NCBI GenBank assembly: GCA_031270615.1
Contig: JAISXE010000326.1
Location: forward strand, 1 to 9,074
Origin: Spirochaetia bacterium
Lineage (GTDB): Bacteria > Spirochaetota > Spirochaetia > DTKZ01
Reading direction: 5' to 3'
Length of the DNA: 9,074 nt
The notes beneath the pieces are model-generated. The model did not search any database. It was not told the origin of the DNA and worked only from the letters and a program-made list of their open reading frames with translations. Position numbers and translations under genes: made by a program. The stretch's first letter is position 1, and the number at the start of each line of letters is the position of its first letter. Below, in pieces: positions 1-4,663 of the stretch.

Positions 1-137
1 GAAATTTTTTGTATAAAAATTCTAAAACGTTGTTGTAAAGGCTATGATTTTGCATTCATATACACAAGAAACGGTTAAAAATTCGTCTTTTCAACTTCGT
101 TTACAGCCCCGCGCTTTAAGCGAGCTTTTTTTTCGCC
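1..137. other. AT-rich intergenic stretch, no gene seen
   Basis: No convincing gene is present here. The first 110 bases are much more AT-rich than the rest of the window. An imperfect AT palindrome lies near 2-22 (ATTTTT with AAAAAT around TGTAT). A short hairpin, CGCT-TTA-AGCG (112-122), is followed by eight T residues (126-133). It could be a weak rho-independent terminator for a gene ending left of the window, but the stem is only 4 bp. The short open frames here show no ribosome-binding site or family signature, so I do not call them genes. Confidence 0.45.
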
Positions 138-194
138 GTCAGGCCCCGCGTGTTTACAATTCCGCTTGCCATAAGTTGAAACTTGGAATTGCCG
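138..194 (+). repeat. 57-bp repeat, copy 1 (inverted relative to copy 2)
   Basis: This 57-base segment matches the reverse complement of 8809-8865 with only two mismatches, by direct base-by-base comparison. It contains an inner palindrome, CAATTCC pairing with GGAATTG across about 20 bases, and a nested AAGTT-GA-AACTT. Similarity stops at both ends of the 57 bases, so this is a bounded repeat unit and not part of a longer duplicated segment. It lies just upstream of the promoter of the FKBP gene. Its family is unknown to me. Confidence 0.85.
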
Positions 195-212
195 CACACC
201 CCGCTCCTCATC

Positions 213-241
213 TTGCCCTGGCATGAAACCTGCGGTACAAT
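213..241 (+). promoter_or_regulatory. Predicted sigma70-type promoter for the FKBP lipoprotein gene
   Basis: TTGCCC (213-218) and TACAAT (236-241) are separated by 17 bp, the optimal spacing for a housekeeping promoter. The predicted transcript start near 248 gives a leader of about 30 nt, which contains the AAGGAG ribosome-binding site. The promoter lies directly downstream of the 57-bp repeat, so insertion of that repeat did not disrupt it. Confidence 0.55.
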
Positions 242-266
242 CCCGGAAAGTCCTTTGCGGACGAAA

Positions 267-272
267 AAGGAG
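267..272 (+). promoter_or_regulatory. Ribosome-binding site that selects a TTG start
   Basis: AAGGAG lies 6 nt before a TTG codon at 279. The open frame extends upstream to an ATG at 183, but that codon lies upstream of the predicted promoter and has no Shine-Dalgarno sequence. Starting at TTG also gives a clean lipoprotein signal peptide. Confidence 0.75.
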
Positions 273-278
273 TCAAAA

Positions 279-857
279 TTGAAACCGAAACGCTTGTGTG
301 GTGTTCTGGCGGCATGCGCCCTGGCCTGCGTTTTCCTGGCAGGCTGCGAGAAAAAACCCGAAGTCGCGAATGAGAAGCTCATCTCCCTGCATTACCGGGG
401 AACGCTTTCCGATGGAAGCGAATTCGATTCTTCCGAGGATGGCCAGCCGCTCGAGTTTATCTACGGCGCGGGAATGATGATCCCCGGCTTTGAAAAAGGC
501 ATAGAGGGCATGCGCGAGGGGGAAGAAAAAACCATCCATGTCAAGGCGGAAGACGCCTACGGCGCCTACGACGAGTCCCGCGTTGTCCCCGTTTCCAAAG
601 ACAGCCTGCCGCCCGACATTAATCCTGAAATCGGCATGCGGCTGATAGCGCGGACAAAAGACGGCCTCATGCCCGTTGTTATCAAGGACATAACCGCCAC
701 GGAGATCATCCTCGATTACAATGCGCCCCTGGCGGGCCAGGACCTGACCTTTGAGATAAAAATCATCGCGATCCGCGACCCCACCGAGGAGGAACTTCTT
801 CCCCTGAAAGCCTTAGGCGAGGGCCTTCCCCCGGACGCCCCGCTTCCAAAAGAATAG
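279..857 (+). CDS. SlyD-like FKBP-type peptidyl-prolyl isomerase, predicted lipoprotein
   Basis: Predicted 192-residue cis-trans prolyl isomerase anchored to the envelope by a lipid. The TTG start is chosen because AAGGAG lies 6 nt upstream and the N-terminus then reads as a basic, hydrophobic signal ending in the lipobox LAGC, with Cys23 as the acylated residue. The FKBP domain starts near residue 34 with LHYRGTLSDGSEFDSS. The IPGFEKGIEGM segment (68-78) is the classic FKBP core. The EDAYGAYDES stretch (91-100) and the roughly 50 residues after it match the SlyD insert-in-flap arrangement, and the domain resumes at PLAGQDLTFEIKIIAI (150-165). The His/Cys-rich metal-binding tail of enterobacterial SlyD is absent. 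Substrates are probably exported proteins refolding outside the inner membrane (inference). The gene is transcribed alone and converges on the ATPase gene 57 bp away. The family call is firm; the substrate is unknown. Confidence 0.88.
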   Translation: MKPKRLCGVLAACALACVFLAGCEKKPEVANEKLISLHYRGTLSDGSEFDSSEDGQPLEFIYGAGMMIPGFEKGIEGMREGEEKTIHVKAEDAYGAYDESRVVPVSKDSLPPDINPEIGMRLIARTKDGLMPVVIKDITATEIILDYNAPLAGQDLTFEIKIIAIRDPTEEELLPLKALGEGLPPDAPLPKE

Positions 858-859
858 CC

Positions 860-874
860 CGCGCTATAAGCGCG
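860..874. terminator. Hairpin between convergent genes, possible terminator
   Basis: CGCGCT (860-865), loop ATA, then AGCGCG (869-874) form a perfect 6-bp GC-rich stem starting three bases after the FKBP stop. It sits between two converging genes, where a bidirectional terminator would be expected. No T-run follows on either strand, so it is not a canonical intrinsic terminator. A similar core, GCGCTTTAAGCG, occurs at 111-122. Confidence 0.35.
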
Positions 875-914
875 CCTGCGGGACCTGCCAGGGCCGGCTG
901 CTTGGGGCGCGTTG

Positions 915-2972
915 TTATTTCGGGAGCAGCGCGCGCATGCTGTTCAGGCTTATTCCCAGGGTCGTGAGGTTGTGGAGCCATACCGAGGCGCCCGGGCTTA
1001 TCCCGCCGAATATGCTCAGGAACATGAAAAGGCTGTTTATGCCTATGGCGGAGATCGTGTTGCCGCGTATGCGCTTCATCGCCTCCAGGGACATGAGCCG
1101 CGCGGCAACCAGGGGATACAGGGAGGGATCGCGCAGGGTGATGTCGGCCACGTTCCGGGCAAGGTCGGCACCGTCCTTCATGGCTATGCCCACATCGGCG
1201 GCGGCCAGGGCGGGGGAATCGTTCATGCCGTCCCCCACTACGGCGACAACGTGGCCTTTTTCTTTCAGCAGGCTCACATACCCGGCCTTGTCCTGGGGCA
1301 GCACCTCGCCGCGGAAACAGTCGATGCCCAATTCCCGGGCGGCCCGTTCGGCGGCGCGCCTGTTGTCCCCGGTGAGCATGACAAAATGGCGGATGCCAAG
1401 ACGCCGCAGCATGGCGACGACCTCGCGGGCTTCCTCCCGCACGGGATCGTGGATAAGGATCATGCCTGCCAGAACCCCGCCCTGGGCCAGGTACAGGGCG
1501 GAACATCCGCGCAGGGCGGCGGCTTCCTCGTCCGCGGCGGCGGGGGAAACGTCAACCCCCTCGTCTTCGCTGATGAAGTGCCTGCTGCCGATAACCGTGT
1601 GCTTTCCCAGGTACGCGGTGGCTATGCCGTGGGCCACGATGTACTTGACGGCGGCGTGCTCTTCCTTGTGCTCGGTGTTTTTTTCCACCGCGTGCCTCAC
1701 GACGGCTTTTGCCACGGGGTGGGGGAAATGTTCTTCCAGGCAGGCGGCGATTTTTAAAACCGTGTGCTCGCTGAAGCCGTTATACGCAATAACCGTGTCA
1801 ATCCGGGGCGCCGCCTTTGTCAGGGTTCCGGTTTTGTCAAAAACGATGGTATCGGCTTTCGCAAGGGTTTCCAGGGGCGCGCCGCCTTTGAAAAACACCC
1901 CGTTGTACAGGCCTTCCTTCATCGCCGCGAGGAACACCAGGGGCGTTGAAAGCTTTATGGCGCAGGAGTAATCCACCGAAAGCGCCGCCGAGGCCTTTGT
2001 CAGGCTGCCTGTCGCCATAAAGGTAAGAAGGGCGATGATAAAATTAAAGGGGACAACCCTGTCGGCGATTTCGTTTGCCTGCGTTTCCGCGCGGGCCTTC
2101 GCGCCCTCCGCCTCGCGGATGAGGCGCAGGATTTTTTCAAAGCGCGTGTCCTCGCCCTTGCCCGCGACACGGACAACGAGCTCCCCTTCCTCGATGGCCG
2201 TTCCGGCGTGCACGGTGTCTCCCGCGCTGCGGGCGGCGGACAGAGGTTCCCCCGTCATGGAGGATTCGTTGACCAGGGCGTTTCCCTGCGTTACCTCGCC
2301 GTCAACGGGAATCATGCCGCCCGCGCGGGCAACCACGAGGTCCCCGATTTTCAGCCTGGAATAGGGTATTTCCTCGTCCCCCTCCCGCCCGCGCACCCAC
2401 ACGCGGTCCACCTTCAGGGAGATGGCCGCCTCAAGGCTTTCCCGCGAGCGCAGTTTGGCCCATTTTTCCAGGTAGCTGCCTGTTTTCAGCAGCATGATAA
2501 GCGTGGAGGCCGAGGCGAAGTTTTTTTGGATCATCGCGAGGCCTATCGCCGAGGCGTCCAGGAGATCGATGTCCATTTTCCCTGCCGCGAGGGAGCGGAG
2601 GCCCGAGGCGAAATACGGCAGCGCCCCGGCAAGGGTCAGAAGGGGCTTCAGGCCTTTTGGCTGCAGGAGCCTGTAGAGGTGGTAGCCGATGTAGGACCAG
2701 CCCAGGGAGGGCGGGGGCGGCAGCCTGTCCCGGCGGGGAAACTCCTCAAGGCGGATCGCCCCCAGCGCGGCGGAAATTTTTTCCGCCGCGCCGGCCTCCC
2801 CCTCGTGGTAGATGAGGATGCTTCCCGTGCGGGGGTTTATCGCGGCGCTTTTTACCGAAGGTATGTCCGCGATGGCCCGGGCCAGCCCCGCGTGCCGGCA
2901 TTTCCCCAGGATGCCGGGATCCACCCGGAACCTGAGGCGGCCGGGGCTGCGATGGACAAGCGCCGGCCGCAT
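915..2972 (-). CDS. Heavy-metal-translocating P1B-type ATPase, CtpC-like, with YSC in place of CPC
   Basis: 685-residue integral membrane pump that uses ATP to export a transition metal. An HMA_2-like N-terminal domain (about 1-75, beginning HRSPGRLRFRV) lacks the CxxC of classic metal-binding domains. Hydrophobic segments follow near 92-128 and 136-165. The actuator motif is TGE (240-242). The phosphorylation site is DKTGTLT (379-385, Asp379). The P1B-type HP dipeptide is 418-419. The nucleotide and hinge motifs are TGDN (534-537) and GDGMND (580-585). The C-terminal helix carries HNLTTLGISLNS, typical of P1B pumps. The metal-site motif before the phosphorylation domain reads DYSCAIKLSTP (334-344), so the usual CPC is YSC with only Cys337 kept. 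This argues against a standard Cu or Zn/Cd/Pb pump and fits the CtpC-like group linked to Mn or Zn in mycobacteria. The start lies 3 nt after the stop of the small upstream gene, suggesting translational coupling. The ion is not determined. Confidence 0.9.
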   Translation of the reverse strand: MRPALVHRSPGRLRFRVDPGILGKCRHAGLARAIADIPSVKSAAINPRTGSILIYHEGEAGAAEKISAALGAIRLEEFPRRDRLPPPPSLGWSYIGYHLYRLLQPKGLKPLLTLAGALPYFASGLRSLAAGKMDIDLLDASAIGLAMIQKNFASASTLIMLLKTGSYLEKWAKLRSRESLEAAISLKVDRVWVRGREGDEEIPYSRLKIGDLVVARAGGMIPVDGEVTQGNALVNESSMTGEPLSAARSAGDTVHAGTAIEEGELVVRVAGKGEDTRFEKILRLIREAEGAKARAETQANEIADRVVPFNFIIALLTFMATGSLTKASAALSVDYSCAIKLSTPLVFLAAMKEGLYNGVFFKGGAPLETLAKADTIVFDKTGTLTKAAPRIDTVIAYNGFSEHTVLKIAACLEEHFPHPVAKAVVRHAVEKNTEHKEEHAAVKYIVAHGIATAYLGKHTVIGSRHFISEDEGVDVSPAAADEEAAALRGCSALYLAQGGVLAGMILIHDPVREEAREVVAMLRRLGIRHFVMLTGDNRRAAERAARELGIDCFRGEVLPQDKAGYVSLLKEKGHVVAVVGDGMNDSPALAAADVGIAMKDGADLARNVADITLRDPSLYPLVAARLMSLEAMKRIRGNTISAIGINSLFMFLSIFGGISPGASVWLHNLTTLGISLNSMRALLPK

Positions 2973-2975
2973 CGC

Positions 2976-3203
2976 CTAGGCGTCCGCCTTGCTGTCTTTG
3001 CGCCGCGCGTCTGATTCCGCCAGAAGGTCTTCCGCCGATTCCTTGATTGTTTCGGCCGTTTCCATGGCCTTGTCCTTCAAGTCCAGTACCCCCCCAAGCG
3101 CGCGGGTGCACACGCCGCGGATCTCGCGGGTTTTTTTGCATACCACGACCCCAAACGCCGCCCCCGCCAAAAACGCGAGGCCGTATTTCCACCAATTCGC
3201 CAT
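2976..3203 (-). CDS. Small one-span membrane protein, PacL-like partner of the metal ATPase
   Basis: 75-residue protein with a short aromatic N-terminus (MANWWKYG), one small-residue-rich transmembrane helix (about 5-22, LAFLAGAAFGVV) and a charged helical tail that looks amphipathic or coiled. The gene lies 3 nt upstream of the CtpC-like ATPase gene on the same strand. This gene order, size and topology match PacL1/DUF1490-type proteins encoded next to ctpC in mycobacteria, which cluster with and stabilise the pump. The tail, with basic residues then AMETAETIKESAEDLLAESDAR, resembles my recollection of that family. No His-rich metal-binding C-terminus is seen. Cysteines occur at 22 and 32. 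The start at 3203 is preferred over an ATG at 3209 because AGGAG (3210-3214) abuts the outer codon but sits 6 nt from the inner one. The gene is real with high likelihood; the PacL assignment rests on context and recollection, not on an alignment. Confidence 0.75.
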   Translation of the reverse strand: MANWWKYGLAFLAGAAFGVVVCKKTREIRGVCTRALGGVLDLKDKAMETAETIKESAEDLLAESDARRKDSKADA

Positions 3204-3209
3204 AAACAT

Positions 3210-3214
3210 CTCCT
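3210..3214 (-). promoter_or_regulatory. Ribosome-binding site deciding the start of the small membrane protein
   Basis: On the minus strand AGGAG directly abuts an ATG at 3209-3207 and lies 6 nt before a second in-frame ATG at 3203-3201. Only the inner ATG has a workable spacing, so the protein should begin MANWW and not MFMANWW. Confidence 0.65.
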
Positions 3215-3240
3215 GTAAAAATTATAATTTCCTGCCTTTA

Positions 3241-3269
3241 ATTCTGGCATAGCGGTTTCAATTCGTCAA
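3241..3269 (-). promoter_or_regulatory. Predicted promoter of the metal-efflux operon
   Basis: Read on the minus strand, TTGACG (3269-3264) and CAGAAT (3246-3241) are 17 bp apart. A transcript starting near 3234 would have a leader of about 30 nt before the small membrane protein. A better-looking TATAAT (3226-3221) is too close to the ribosome-binding site to be the usual -10 for this message. I see no clear operator palindrome for a metal-responsive repressor. Confidence 0.45.
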
Positions 3270-3296
3270 GCTAACGAGCAGCAGCTAACGCCGCGT

Positions 3297-3511
3297 CAGG
3301 GATTGGAGGGGTTGCGGAGCAAGCCACGCCCATGCCCCGGCAAACGCGCGCGAGAGCGCGTCCGCGGCAACAAGGCTTCTGGGCAAGAGGCCCTAAAAAG
3401 CCCGTGGCGTATACACAGGCTAATGGCCGAGGGCGGGGCCGGAGCGACAGCGCAGCCCCGCAAAGCCCGGTTTTTTGCCGGGCCGCCGCCCGGCAAAAAA
3501 GGCGCCCAAAA
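3297..3511. repeat. Mosaic palindromic intergenic repeat, copy 1 (module order A-B-C)
   Basis: Three modules found here recur in the second copy at 4391-4590. Module A is CAGGGATTGGAGGGG (3297-3311). Module B runs 3366-3430, from GGCAACA to GGCCGA, and matches the other copy with gaps. Module C starts with a 35-base block (3436-3470) identical to 4524-4558 except for one base, followed by a hairpin and GGCGCCCAAAA (3501-3511). Hairpins fill the gaps: a weak one after A (3312-3322), ACGCGC with GCGCGT (3344-3361), and a 13-bp stem with T6/A6 ends (3471-3500). Short open frames across it show no ribosome-binding site or family signature and are treated as chance. Confidence 0.75.
3471..3500. 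repeat. Perfect hairpin in module C, copy 1 (13-bp stem)
   Basis: TTTTTTGCCGGGC (3471-3483) pairs perfectly with GCCCGGCAAAAAA (3488-3500) around a 4-nt loop. A GC-rich stem flanked by T-run and A-run would read as an intrinsic terminator on both strands. The equivalent slot of the second copy (4559-4579) has a different and shorter stem, so the palindrome is the variable part of the repeat. Confidence 0.7.
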
Positions 3512-3656
3512 CCCCACTCCGGGCACTTGGCCCCCCCGCTTCCCACTGTCAACAAGTTAAGGCATAGGTCAGCCCGTGGGGCGCAAAGGATTGAAGCGGA
3601 AAGCCCGCAGACCCCTTCAAGGGGGCGAGGACTTGGAGCGGAAAGCCTGGCTGGTC

Positions 3657-3691
3657 GTATTTTTGTATCCGCTACGCGGATACAAAAATAC
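3657..3691. repeat. Perfect hairpin with 16-bp stem and 3-nt loop inside the MITE
   Basis: GTATTTTTGTATCCGC (3657-3672), loop TAC, then the exact reverse complement (3676-3691). Stem length and loop size equal those of the unrelated hairpin at 9024-9058. It contains no T-run at its 3' end that would mark a simple terminator. Confidence 0.85.
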
Positions 3692-3712
3692 TGCTCGCCC
3701 ATGCAACCCGGG

Positions 3713-3736
3713 TTTTTGGCGCTCCAGCGCCAAAAA
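3713..3736. repeat. Perfect hairpin with T5/A5 ends inside the MITE, possible bidirectional terminator
   Basis: TTTTTGGCGCT (3713-3723), loop CC, then AGCGCCAAAAA (3726-3736). The GC core flanked by T-run and A-run has the same plan as the module C hairpins but a different core sequence. It could stop transcription in either direction and insulate the two divergent genes. Confidence 0.7.
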
Positions 3737-3796
3737 TGCGCACACCTCTTTCTTAACTTGTTGACAGTGCCCCGCTTCCCCCTCCTGACCCATCCG

Positions 3797-3805
3797 TGCT
3801 ACGAT
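3797..3805 (+). promoter_or_regulatory. Predicted extended -10 promoter of the DUF2059 gene
   Basis: TGCTACGAT matches an extended -10 (TGn followed by TACGAT). No convincing -35 lies 16-18 bp upstream. A transcript would start near 3812, just ahead of AGAGGA (3815-3820) and the ATG at 3827. The promoter lies about 18 bp beyond the right target duplication, so the MITE insertion left it intact. Confidence 0.4.
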
Positions 3806-3826
3806 GGGGGCAAGAGAGGAATTTTT

Positions 3827-4273
3827 ATGAAAAAAACCGTTATCGCGGCTGTTTTTATGGGGCTGGTTTGCGCGGGGTTTTCCCAGGAGGCGCGGCCGGC
3901 AAGCAATGAGGATGTGCGGAGGCTTTTCGAGGTTATGGACATGAAGAATATCGGCTTGCAGACTTTCGATGCCATGATCGGCCAGATGGGTTCCCTGTTC
4001 CCGAATGTGCCGCCCGGCTTTCTTGAGGCTTTTCGGGAGAAGCTGGATTTCAGCCCCCTTATCGACGCCTGCATCCCGATCTACGCCAAATACTATAGCC
4101 ATGACGAGATCATGCAGCTTATCGAATTCTACCAGAGTCCTATCGGCCGGAAGACCATCGAGCTGACGCCGGCCATAACCGAGGAGAGCATGGCGATAAG
4201 CATGGAGTGGGCGCTGCGGTTGAGCCAGCAGCTTATCGAGGCGATGCGGGAAAAAGGGTATCTCAATTCGTAG
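3827..4273 (+). CDS. Secreted DUF2059-domain protein
   Basis: 148-residue protein of unknown function. An N-terminal signal peptide (MKK followed by a hydrophobic stretch to about residue 18) is likely cut near the FSQEA segment, placing the protein in the periplasm. Cys15 follows Val, so a lipobox is unlikely. The mature part is helical. The C-terminal half, with YYSHDEIMQLIEFYQSP (89-105) and IGRKTIELTPAITEESM (106-122), has the pattern of DUF2059, a helical periplasmic domain without a known reaction. AGAGGA lies 6 nt before the ATG, and the longer upstream reading frame is only repeat DNA. The gene stands alone, with repeats on both sides, divergent from the metal-efflux pair and upstream of polA. 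I know of no established role and do not infer one from the neighbours. Confidence 0.8.
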   Translation: MKKTVIAAVFMGLVCAGFSQEARPASNEDVRRLFEVMDMKNIGLQTFDAMIGQMGSLFPNVPPGFLEAFREKLDFSPLIDACIPIYAKYYSHDEIMQLIEFYQSPIGRKTIELTPAITEESMAISMEWALRLSQQLIEAMREKGYLNS

Positions 4274-4390
4274 GCCTCGCAGGGGCCGACCAGTGGATTC
4301 TCCCGCTTTTCCGCCTAAGGGCCTATCCTTAAATAACGCATAATACACAAAGGCAAGAATTTACCACGGACAACACACGCCGAAATAAAC
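4274..4390. other. Intergenic stretch after the DUF2059 gene, no gene seen
   Basis: No gene is supported. A weak hairpin, TAAGG-GCCTAT-CCTTA (4316-4331), lies about 40 bases after the stop, followed by AAATAACG and no T-run. The bases around 4350-4378 (TTTACCACGGACAACACACG) resemble a widespread intergenic repeat of the accacggacaacacacgg type that I recall from many bacteria. That resemblance is from memory only. Confidence 0.4.
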
Positions 4391-4590
4391 GCACGCCCAT
4401 CAGGGCGTGTCTTTGCCCACCCGGCAACAGGGCGAGAGGCCCAAAAACGGTTCTGTCGTATATAAAGGCGACAGGCCGACGAAGACGCGCCAGGGATTGG
4501 AGGGGGCGCGAAGCGCGCCCGCAGGGCCGGAGCGATAGCGCAGCCCCGCAAAGCCCGGTTTTTTTGCAACGCAAAAAAAGGCGCCCAAAA
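4391..4590. repeat. Mosaic palindromic intergenic repeat, copy 2 (module order B-A-C)
   Basis: This copy carries the same three modules as 3297-3511 in a different order: module B at 4423-4479, module A (identical 15 bases) at 4491-4505, and module C at 4524-4590. Each slot holds its own perfect palindrome: CACGCCC-ATCA-GGGCGTG (4392-4409) ahead of B, GGGCGCG-AAG-CGCGCCC (4504-4520) after A, and T7GC-AAC-GCA7 (4559-4579) inside C. The copy ends 73 bases before the polA start, so the polA promoter must lie in it or in the short gap after it. Confidence 0.75.
4392..4409. terminator. Hairpin with 7-bp GC-rich stem, possible terminator of the DUF2059 gene
   Basis: CACGCCC, loop ATCA, GGGCGTG, followed by TCTTTG. 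The stem is strong but the T-run is poor, so termination is plausible, not certain. It also occupies the slot ahead of repeat module B, where copy 1 has an unrelated palindrome. Confidence 0.4.
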
Positions 4591-4651
4591 GATCTTCATG
4601 CCTCAGCCTGTGCGCTTTACCCTTCCCATAGCGCAGAAATCCAAACTGGTG

Positions 4652-4657
4652 TATAGT
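4652..4657 (+). promoter_or_regulatory. Possible -10 element of polA
   Basis: TATAGT ends 6 bases before the polA ATG. The bases 17 bp upstream do not resemble TTGACA. If used, transcription would start at or next to the start codon, giving a leaderless or nearly leaderless message. The only Shine-Dalgarno candidate, GGGG (4659-4662), is too close to the ATG to be effective. Confidence 0.25.
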
Positions 4658-4663
4658 TGGGGA

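Larger units (their letters stand above)
3544..3769. mobile_element. MITE-like 226-bp insertion with 18-bp terminal inverted repeats and 10-bp target duplication
   Basis: The ends are exact inverted repeats: CACTGTCAACAAGTTAAG at 3544-3561 and its reverse complement at 3752-3769. They are flanked by a direct repeat, CCCCGCTTCC, at 3534-3543 and 3770-3779, as expected from transposition. The element is too short to encode a transposase and no credible gene lies inside, so it is probably non-autonomous and mobilised by an element elsewhere. Inside are a diverged direct repeat (GATTGAAGCGGAAAGCC near 3589-3605 and CTTGGAGCGGAAAGCC near 3632-3647) and two strong hairpins. A 10-bp duplication fits IS4-like transposases in general, but I cannot assign the family. 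A TTGACA (3761-3766) sits within the right terminus. Insertion was immediately upstream of the promoter of the DUF2059 gene. Confidence 0.78.

Noticed and set aside
183..278. Extending the FKBP protein to the ATG at 183
   Set aside because: The extra 32 codons overlap the repeat and the predicted promoter, have no ribosome-binding site, and would bury the lipoprotein signal peptide inside the protein.
912..1971. Two long plus-strand frames opposite the ATPase C-terminal half
   Set aside because: They are antisense shadows of the ATPase with compositional bias from its codons and no recognisable domain.
2208..3014. 268-codon open frame on the plus strand opposite the ATPase gene
   Set aside because: The P-type ATPase on the other strand has all its signature motifs. 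The antisense frame shows none and has no ribosome-binding site.
3221..3226. TATAAT on the minus strand as -10 of the metal-efflux operon
   Set aside because: Transcription from it would begin inside the ribosome-binding site of the first gene, so the 17-bp spaced pair farther upstream is preferred.
3271..3764. Several overlapping open frames within the intergenic repeats
   Set aside because: They cross hairpins and repeat borders, lack start signals, and encode Arg/Pro/Ala-rich peptides typical of GC-rich repeat DNA.
3297..4590. CRISPR array or integron attC array
   Set aside because: There are only two mosaic copies, separated by a gene, with no regular spacers, no cas genes, no integrase and no conserved attC core.
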